Assembly: GCF_027620315.1 (NCBI RefSeq)
Contig: NZ_JAPNNL010000032.1
Location: 1 to 50,293 of the forward strand
DNA length: 50,293 nt
From: Nonomuraea corallina
Lineage (GTDB): Bacteria; Actinomycetota; Actinomycetes; Streptosporangiales; Streptosporangiaceae
Reading direction: 5' to 3'
Program-made: the position numbers and the translations under genes
Shown here: positions 24,191-31,400 of the stretch, in pieces
Layout: every line of letters starts with the position of its first letter
Position numbering within the stretch: the stretch's first letter is position 1
Notes under the pieces: model-generated
Told to the model about the DNA's origin: nothing
Seen by the model: the letters and a program-made list of their open reading frames with translations, nothing else
Database searches by the model: none

Positions 24191-25780
24191 ATGGAGTTCA
24201 ACCACGCTGACTTGTTCGAGGGACTGGCGGACGCGATCGGGGACAGGACCGCGGTGGTCTGCGGCGCCGACCGCCGCACCTACGCCGAACTGGACGCCGA
24301 GGCCAACCGGCTCGCTCACCACCTGCGCTCCTGCGGCATCGGGCCGGGCGACCACGTGGGCATCCACCTGTACAACGGCGTCGAGTACGTCGCCGGCCTG
24401 CTGGCCGCGCTCAAGCTCCGCGCCGTCCCGGTCAACGTCAACTACCGGTACGTGGCGGCCGAACTGCTCTACCTCTACCGCGACTCCGACATCCGGGCGC
24501 TGCTGTACGACGCCGAGTTCGAGCCCCGGGTGGCCGCCGTCGCCGGGCAGGCGCCCGAGCTACGCCACCTCATCACCGTCAACGGGCAGCCGGGCATCCC
24601 CGGCGCGATCCCGTACGAGCAGGCCCTGGGGGACGGCGACCCCGGCCGCGGGTTCGGGCCGCGCTCCGGCCAGGACCTCTACATCATCTACACCGGCGGC
24701 ACCACCGGCATGCCCAAGGGCGCCATGTGGCACGTCGAGGACCTGTTCATGGCCTTCGGCGGCGGCAACCCGACCGGCGACCCGCGCGCCACCCCGCAGG
24801 AGGTCATCGACGAGGCCGTCCAGGCCGGCCCGCTGACGATGATGGCCGCCGCGCCCCTCATGCACGGCGCCGCCCAGATGGGCACCTTCATCGCCTTCTG
24901 GCTGGGCGCGACCATGGTGTACGTCCGCGCGTTCGACGCCGACGAGGTGTGGCGGGCCGTCGAGCGGGAGCGGGTGCTCAGCCTCAACATCACCGGCGAC
25001 GCCATGGCCAGGCCGCTCGCCGAGGCGCTGGAGAACGGCTCCTACGACGTGTCGTCCCTGTTCGTGCTCAGCTCGACCGGCGCCATCCTCAGCGGCACCG
25101 TACGCGACCGGCTCCAGGAACTCCTGCCCCAGGTGCTGATCCGCGACAGCTTCGGCTCCACCGAGGCCGGGTACACGGCCGACGGGGTCGACGGGGCCAG
25201 GCCCGAGACCGGCCTGCGCTACCGGCCCACCCCGCACACCCGGCTGGTCGTGCTCGACGAGCAGCTGCACCCCGTCCGTCCCGGCTCCGGCGACCTCGGC
25301 ACCGTCGCCAAGGCCGGCCGCATCGCCTTCGGCTACTACAACGACCCCGACAAGACCGCCCGCACCTTCGTCACCACCGAGAACGGCACCCGCTGGCTGC
25401 TCACCGGCGACCTCGCCACCGTCGAGGAGGACGGCACGATCACCGTGTACGGACGCGGCTCCCAGTGCATCAACACCGGCGGCGAGAAGGTGTTCCCCGA
25501 GGAGGTGGAGGCGGTGCTCAAGGGGCACCCGGCCGTGTTCGACGCGGTCGTCACCGGGGTGTCCGACGAGCGGTGGGGCAGCCGGGTGGCCGCCGTGGTC
25601 GAGCCGCGCCCCGGCCTGGCCGTCACCGGCGACCAGCTCGACGCCCACTGCCGGGAGCAGTTGTCGGGATACAAGGTGCCCCGCTCGTACGCGTTCGTGG
25701 ACCGCGTCCAACGCTCACCCGCCGGCAAGGCCGACTACCGCTGGGCCAGGGACACCGTACTGGCCGCCCAGGAGCGGTGA
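24191..25780 (+). CDS. fadD19: FadD19-like steroid-acyl-CoA ligase
   Basis: The 529-residue ANL ligase has IIYTGGTTGMPKGAMW (P-loop with the FadD19-typical GAMW), VPVNVNYRYVAAELLYLY, LNITGDAMARPLAEALENG, GYYNDPDKTARTF, GRGSQCINTGGEKVFPEEVE and the catalytic-Lys end VQRSPAGKADYRWAR. These segments align closely with FadD19, which loads CoA onto the C26 carboxylate of 3-oxo-cholestenoate-type side chains and is required for C-24-branched sterols in rhodococci. The ATG directly follows the ltp3 stop. It is the last gene of the operon and is separated by only 2 bp from the convergent truncated oxidase. Function assignment is strong at the family level; exact substrate is inferred. Confidence 0.9.
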   Translation: MEFNHADLFEGLADAIGDRTAVVCGADRRTYAELDAEANRLAHHLRSCGIGPGDHVGIHLYNGVEYVAGLLAALKLRAVPVNVNYRYVAAELLYLYRDSDIRALLYDAEFEPRVAAVAGQAPELRHLITVNGQPGIPGAIPYEQALGDGDPGRGFGPRSGQDLYIIYTGGTTGMPKGAMWHVEDLFMAFGGGNPTGDPRATPQEVIDEAVQAGPLTMMAAAPLMHGAAQMGTFIAFWLGATMVYVRAFDADEVWRAVERERVLSLNITGDAMARPLAEALENGSYDVSSLFVLSSTGAILSGTVRDRLQELLPQVLIRDSFGSTEAGYTADGVDGARPETGLRYRPTPHTRLVVLDEQLHPVRPGSGDLGTVAKAGRIAFGYYNDPDKTARTFVTTENGTRWLLTGDLATVEEDGTITVYGRGSQCINTGGEKVFPEEVEAVLKGHPAVFDAVVTGVSDERWGSRVAAVVEPRPGLAVTGDQLDAHCREQLSGYKVPRSYAFVDRVQRSPAGKADYRWARDTVLAAQER

Positions 25781-25782
25781 CG

Positions 25783-26817
25783 CTATCGGGGCCGGATGTT
25801 GTGGTTGCGGGCGAACAGGTTGCCGGGGTCGTACCGGCGCTTGACCGCGGCGAGCCGCTCCCGGGTCCGCGCGGGATAGATCGCGGCGACGTCCTCCTCG
25901 GCGGCGGAAGAGAGGAAGCCGGCGTAGGCGCCGTCGACGTGCGGCGCGAGTCTCGCCCAGATCGCGTCCAGGGCGGGGCCGGCTGCCTCGACGACCGGCT
26001 GCGGACCCACGACGACGGTCGCGACCATCAACTCCGCCTGGCGATGGGCGTAGGCGGTGGCGTCGGCGGGCACCCGGGACACGGCGCCGCCGACGCCGCG
26101 GATCCAGATGAAGGGCGCGCCGTCCGACGTCCCGGCCTCGGCGAGGATTCCGAGGACGGCGGGTACCGACGTCCGTTCGGTGAACGCGCTCCGGGTGACC
26201 AGCCGGACGCCCGGCGGCGGGGTGACGCCGTCCACGAGTGTGGCCGCGTAGGGCATCGGGGCGACGTCGTCGGAGATGACCGTGCCGAGCCGGCGGATCG
26301 GGTCGATCGCGCCGGCGGCGAGCTCCGGGTCCGCGCCGTCGAAGGCGACGACGATCTCGACGGGCGCGGCGGGCCCGCCCGCGAACGGGTTGGCGACCTC
26401 CGCGGCGGACGTGAGTTCCTCCGGTGCGGTGCGGAGGTGGTCCGCCCAGCCCCGGAGCACGGTGGCCGCCTCCGAGGCGGGGAAGGCGATCCTGCCGAAG
26501 TGGACGTCCGTCGTCGGGTGCGCGGCGAACTCGAAGGCGGTCACGATCCCGAAGTTCCCGCCGCCGCCCCGCATCGCCCAGAACAGCTCCGGGTGCTCCC
26601 TCGCGTCGGCCCGCACGACCTCCCCGCCGGCGGTGACCACCTCCGCGGCGACCACGTTGTCCAGCGCCAGGCCGTGCTTCCTGACCTTCCAGCCGATGCC
26701 GCCGGCCAGCGTCAGCCCGCCGACGCCGACGCTCCTGGTGTCGCCCCGGCATCCTGACAGGCAAGAGATCCCGGTCGGCCGGTCCCCGTGACAGCCCGTC
26801 AGTGTGACATACATCAC
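25783..26817 (-). pseudogene. 5'-truncated FAD-linked oxidase (berberine-bridge/PCMH type)
   Basis: The frame codes the middle and end of a PCMH FAD oxidase: VGVGGLTLAGGIGWKVRKHGLALDNV, RGGGGNFGIVTAFEF, and the C-terminal BBE end YDPGNLFARNHNIRP. Family members are about 450 residues with an N-terminal FAD segment (RxGGH type) of about 110 residues; here homology begins at about 26732 and the upstream 28 codons (MMYVTLTGCHGDRPT...) do not resemble it. The missing part cannot lie further upstream, where the sigma-factor promoter and gene sit. So this looks like a deletion remnant, though the frame is intact for 344 codons. ECF41 sigma factors are often next to oxidoreductase genes they control, so it is probably the former partner. 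Confidence 0.7.
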
Positions 26818-26818
26818 A
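26803..26818. promoter_or_regulatory. Perfect TGTGA-N6-TCACA palindrome (CRP/FNR-type site)
   Basis: TGTGACATACATCACA matches the CRP consensus exactly. It lies between the truncated oxidase and the ECF41-like gene. The same bases include, on the minus strand, the ECF41-type -35 TGTCACA, so either reading is possible. Confidence 0.45.
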
Positions 26819-26827
26819 GACGGCAGA

Positions 26828-26834
26828 TGTCACA
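26828..26834 (+). promoter_or_regulatory. ECF41-type -35 motif TGTCACA upstream of the sigma-factor gene
   Basis: TGTCACA is the known -35 element of ECF41 promoters. A second copy on the minus strand (26803-26809) faces the truncated oxidase. Larger arms GTGTGACAT and ATGTCACAC form a 9-bp inverted repeat. The canonical -10 CGTC is not at 16-17 bp; CGTA occurs after 19 bp. Confidence 0.45.
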
Positions 26835-26893
26835 CGGCGGCGGCGGCCGGGATCGTATGCACGTCACGGACACGAGCAGGCGGGAAACCGGCG

Positions 26894-27817
26894 ATGAGCG
26901 AACGCGGCGAGCAACCGAAGGACACCACCGGATCACCCGCCCACGCCCACGTTACGGACGCCACCGAGACGTTCCTCACCCACCGCAACCTCCTCTTCAC
27001 GGTCGCCTACGAGATCCTGAGCTCGGCCGCCGACGCCGAGGACCTCCTCCAGGAGACCTGGCTGCGGTGGGCGGGCGTCGACCTCGGCGCCGTGCGCGAT
27101 CAGCGCGCCTACCTGGTCCGGATCACCACCCGGCAGGCGCTGAAACGGCTGCGCACGCTCGGCCGCCGCAGGGAGTCCTACGTCGGCCCGTGGCTGCCCG
27201 AGCCGCTGCTGACCGCTCCGGACGTGGCTGAGGACGTCGAGCTGGCCGACAGCGTCTCGACGGCGATGCTCCTGGTGCTGGAGACGCTCACCCCGACCGA
27301 GCGGGCGGTCTTCGTGCTGCGCGAGGTGTTCGATCTGGCCTATGACGAGATCGCCGAAGCCGTCGGCAAGAGCCCGGCCGCGGTCCGCCAGATCGCCCAC
27401 CGGTCACGGGCCCACGTCGCCGCACGCCGGCCCCGAGGGGGCGTCTCCCCGGACGAGGCCCGCGGCGCGCTCACGGCGTTCCAGAAGGCGATCGAGACGG
27501 GCGATCTGCAGCGCCTGCTCGACGTCCTCGCGCCGGACGTCGTCCTGCTGGCGGACGGCGGCGGACTCAGGAAGGCCGCACCGGCCCCCGTCGTCGGCGC
27601 GGACCAGGTGATCCAGGTGCTGAGAAAGATCGGCCCTGCCGCGTCGCTGCGGCAGGCACAGGTCAACGGCCAGCCTGCGCTGATCGTCGAGGCCGGCGGC
27701 GTCATCGAGACCGTCATGACGATGCGCGTCGAAGACGGCCTCATCACCGGGCTCTACGCCGTGCGCAACCCCGAGAAGCTGTCACGCATGGAACGGGAGA
27801 CCGCCGTGAGCCGCTGA
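26894..27817 (+). CDS. ECF41-like (SigJ-type) RNA polymerase sigma factor with SnoaL-like C-terminal domain
   Basis: The 307-residue protein has region 2 (FLTHRNLLFTVAYEILSSAADAEDLLQETWLRW), region 4 (LETLTPTERAVFVLREVFDLAYDEIAEAVGKSPAAVRQIAHRSR; motifs cited, not continuous reading), and a SnoaL_2 domain from about 190. Hallmarks of group ECF41 are the linker GPWLPEPLL, the DGGG motif (LLADGGG) and the C-terminal NPEKL motif. In this group the C-terminal domain modulates activity instead of a separate anti-sigma factor. I chose ATG 26894; 26804 would overlap the palindromes. It is divergent from the truncated oxidase and probably autoregulated through TGTCACA. Only its 3' neighbour, the STAND gene on the other strand, lies 7 bp away. 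Confidence 0.88.
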   Translation: MSERGEQPKDTTGSPAHAHVTDATETFLTHRNLLFTVAYEILSSAADAEDLLQETWLRWAGVDLGAVRDQRAYLVRITTRQALKRLRTLGRRRESYVGPWLPEPLLTAPDVAEDVELADSVSTAMLLVLETLTPTERAVFVLREVFDLAYDEIAEAVGKSPAAVRQIAHRSRAHVAARRPRGGVSPDEARGALTAFQKAIETGDLQRLLDVLAPDVVLLADGGGLRKAAPAPVVGADQVIQVLRKIGPAASLRQAQVNGQPALIVEAGGVIETVMTMRVEDGLITGLYAVRNPEKLSRMERETAVSR

Positions 27818-27824
27818 GCCCGGG

Positions 27825-28484
27825 TCAGCGGAGCTGGAACCAGCGCAGGTGGACGAGGTCGTGCTGGACTGACGCGACCTCGCCCGCCCGGCCGGCGCGC
27901 TCGTTCAGCGCCAGCCGCGCACGGAGCACGTCACGGTGCATCTCCACGAGTTCCTCGTCGTCCTCACCACCCCGCCCGCTCTCATGCCCGCCATCACGCT
28001 CGCCGTGACGTCGGCCGCCGTGTCCGGTGTCGTATCCTGTGTCGCGCTCGCTGTCATATCCGCTGTCGTATCCGGGTTCGTGTCCGCGGTCGTGTCCGCG
28101 GTCGTATCCGCGGTCGTATCCGGGTTCGTGTCCGCGGTCGTGTCCGCGATCGTGTCCGCTGTCGCGTTCGCCGAGCAGCTCGCGCAGCGTGCCGTCTGCC
28201 GTGCGCAGGGCCGCGTCGGCGGCTTCGTCGCGGCCCAGCCGCAGCTCACACAGGCCGAGCCGGTAGTGCGCCAGCGCGCTCAGGTGGCCGTCCCTGATCA
28301 CCCGCGTGCCGCGGTGCAGCACCGCGCTCGCCTCCGGAGCCCGGCCCGTCGCCATCAGCGCCTCGCCCAGCATGAGCATGGCCCTGGCCAGATGGCCGGC
28401 CAGCACCGGATCACCCGGCGCGTACCGCTCCAGCGCCGCCACCGCCTCACGCAGCGGCGCCACCTGATCCCCGTACCGCTCCTG
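27825..28484 (-). pseudogene. Out-of-frame C-terminal part of the trypsin-STAND-TPR gene
   Basis: These 220 codons (from QERYGDQVAPLREAVAAL to VQHDLVHLRWFQLR and stop) continue the TPR array of the gene that starts at 33469 but lie in another frame. Upstream of 28484 the coding signal is in the frame of the large gene, and its own continuation after 28484 is Arg/Trp-rich nonsense. One added G in the G6 tract at 28485-28490 would join them into one protein of about 1,880 residues. It holds two further TPR-like helices and a His/Gly/Asp/Arg four-residue repeat. A sequencing or assembly error is the simplest explanation; true inactivation or slippage remains possible. Confidence 0.7.
28020..28170. 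repeat. 12-bp tandem repeat (GHDR/GYDR-type) in STAND gene
   Basis: About twelve degenerate 12-bp units give period-4 residues (DRGH, EPGY, DSGY, DTGH) in the C-terminal part of the STAND protein. The length preserves frame. Confidence 0.75.
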
Positions 28485-31400
28485 CCCCCCAGCGCCGCCG
28501 CCAGCGACAGATTCGCGCCCGCCCGGCCCGCATGGACGCCCTGCGCGGCCATCCCCGCCGCGATCAGCTCGTCGTACAGCCTGACCGACTCCCGCGCCCG
28601 CGCCTCCGCGCGCGGCCCGTCGTCGAGCCGCAGCACGGTGAGCAGCTCCGCGCTCTGCGCCAGCGAGTCCGCGAGCACCGCCCGGTACGTCAGATCGCGG
28701 CTCGCCCGCCTGGCGTCCACGATCAGCTCCTCGACCAGCGGAGCCGCCTCGCCCAGCGCGCCCCGCATCAGGTGGCAGCGGACCAGCCGCTGCTTGGCCA
28801 GCGCGTGCTTGAGCCGAGCGGACGGAGCCGCCGCGTACCCGTCGACGGCCAGCACGGCGTACTCGACCGCCTCCTCGGCCCGGCCGTCCGCCAACAGGTC
28901 GTCCACGATCACCACCGCCACCTCGGCCGCCGCCAGCCGCCGCGCGGGAGTACGGGGGAGCGCCCGATGCCGGTCGACCGCCTCGACCAGATGGGCGAGC
29001 GCCTCCCGTCTCCTGCCCATGCGACGCAGCACCCGCCCGCGCACCTCGTCCGCCCTGGCCCGCGCCGCCGCCCGCCCGGCTGGCATCCGCTCCCGCCCGG
29101 TCGCCATCCGCTCCTGCGCGGCCGGCATCCGCTTCTGCCCGGCGGGCGGCCAGGCGACGGCCTCCTGCGCGGCCGGCATCCGCTCCTGCTCGGCCATCGA
29201 CCAGGCGACCGCCTCCAGCGCGGCCCGCGGCCGGTCCAGCGCGGCCAGCGCCGCGGCCAGCCCGGCGTACGCGGCGGCGGCGACGGCCGGTTCGTCCAGC
29301 TCGTCGCACAGGTCGGCGGCCCGTTCCAGGTGGGTCAGTGCCTCCACCGGGCGGCGCGCGGCCAGCAGCGTGTCGCCGTAGAGCGTCAGCGTCCCGGCCA
29401 ACGTCGCCTGCTCCGGGGAGCCGGTCAGCAGGTCGGCGGCCCGCTCCAGGGTGGCGGGCACCGGGCGGGCCAGTTCGTGCTCGATCCGGGCGAGGACGGC
29501 GAACGCGACGCCGAGCCGCTCCCGGTACTCCCCGTGGGCGGTCGCCAGCCCCTGGAACACCCGCACCGCCGCCTCGGCAGCCGCCGCCTCGCCCGTGAGC
29601 ACCGCGTACCGTTCCAGGCACTCGCCCAACGCCGCGTGTAACCCAGGCGCGGCACTGACCGGCACCTCCCGCGTGAACACGTCAGCGAACGCGGCCAGCG
29701 GCCCCAGCAGGGCCGGCTCGCCCACGGGACCGTCGAGATGGCCGGCCAGATCGTCCAGCAGGGTCCGCAGCACGTCCTGGCGCGGCAACGGCCTGACCTC
29801 CAGCGCCCTGACCAGGAACGGCGTCCCGACGAGCAGCCGCTCGTGCGGCGTCGTCTCCTCCGGCAACGCGCCCATCGCCTCGTCGACCGCTTCCAGCGCG
29901 CCTCCGACGTCACCCCGCGCGAACCGCTCCCCGCCCGGTGACCGCAGCTCGACCCCAGGCCGCGACGCCTCCCATCCGCGCTCGCCCGCCACCCCGGTCG
30001 CCGACACCGGCCCGCCGTACGACCCGGTCCTTCCCGGCGGCGTCTTCGCTCGGCGGATCCATCCAGCGAGGTCCCGGAGCAGCCGAGCGTCCTGCTCGCC
30101 CGCCCCTCCGAGCAGCCCGGCCGCCGTCTCGAACTGAGCCAACCCGTCGGCGGCCCGCCCCAGCTCCACCAGACACGCCCCGAGGGACCGCCGGCACTCG
30201 ACGACCAGGCGACCGGCCCCTTCACCGGCCCTTTCGCCGGTCCTTTCGTTGGCCCCTTCACCGGGGCCCTCACCGGCCCTTTCGGCGGGGCCTTCACTGA
30301 GCCCGTCCGCCACCCACACGGACTCCCGCAGTACGTCCAGCGCCGCCCCGGGCCTGCGGCGGGCCAGCAGGTACTCGCCCAGTTCCCGCAACCGTTCCGC
30401 CAGCTCCCGCCGGTGCCGTCCGGGTTCCAGGACCACCAGCGCCCGCAGGTTCTCCACCGCCTCGCCGGCGGCTTCCATCGCGGCCTCCAGCTCCGCCCGC
30501 TCCCCACGCACCCGCGACACCAGCCCGGCCGCGGCGGCCAGCACCGTACGCAGTCCCGGCTCCTCCGCCGCGATCCCGCGCAGCCGCACGACCGCCTCCT
30601 CGGCGACGACCGCAGCGGCTTCTCCCCATCCCTGCCGCTCCAGTCGCGCCCCGAGCCGGTACAACCGCCGGCACACTTCCTGGTCCGTGACCGCCACGCC
30701 GCGCACGGCCCCGACCAGGTAGACCGCCAACCTGGCCCCCAGCCTCGGCAACCGCCTTGCGTCCCGTTCGTCCAGCGGCCCCAGCGCCCCGCCGACGCCC
30801 GAGAGGAGCCCAGAGGCGAAACCCGCGGACCAGTCCGTCGCAGCGGGAAAGCCCGCGGACCGGGACGGAGATGCGGACGGAGATGCGGACAGGGATGCGG
30901 ACGGGGATGCGGACGGGGATGGGCCGGGCAGTACACCGAGGACCGTTTCCAGGTCGTCGACCGTCTGCTGGTCTCCGCCCGCCGACCGGAACCCGGCCAC
31001 CGCCTCCCGCAGCCGCCCCGTCCCGGCCAGCGCGCACGCCAGGTTGTACCGGGCCCGTTCGGCGTGCGGCCCGTACCGGGGGTCCTCCTCCGCCAGGATC
31101 CCGAACCGCGCCACCGCCTCCCTCGCCGGCCTCACCGCCTGCTCCGGCACCCCGGACAGCAGCAGGCAGGCCGCCTGGTTGAACAGCGCCTCCGCGTGGT
31201 TCTCCGCCTGCTCGTACGGGGGAGCGGCGGCGAACAGCTCGGCCGCCTTGCCCGCCGCCGCGACCGCCTCAGGCAGCCTCCCCACCGCCGCCAGCCACGC
31301 CGACGACGTGGTGAGGGCCGTGGCCAGGTCGGCCCGCTTCCCGTCGCGCAGCCGTTCCACCCGCATCTCGGCGAGTGTCACCTTGAGCGGCCGTACCCAG

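Noticed and set aside
26804..26893. Upstream ATG/GTG starts for the ECF41-like gene
   Set aside because: They would place the promoter motifs inside the gene, and the added residues are not family-like.
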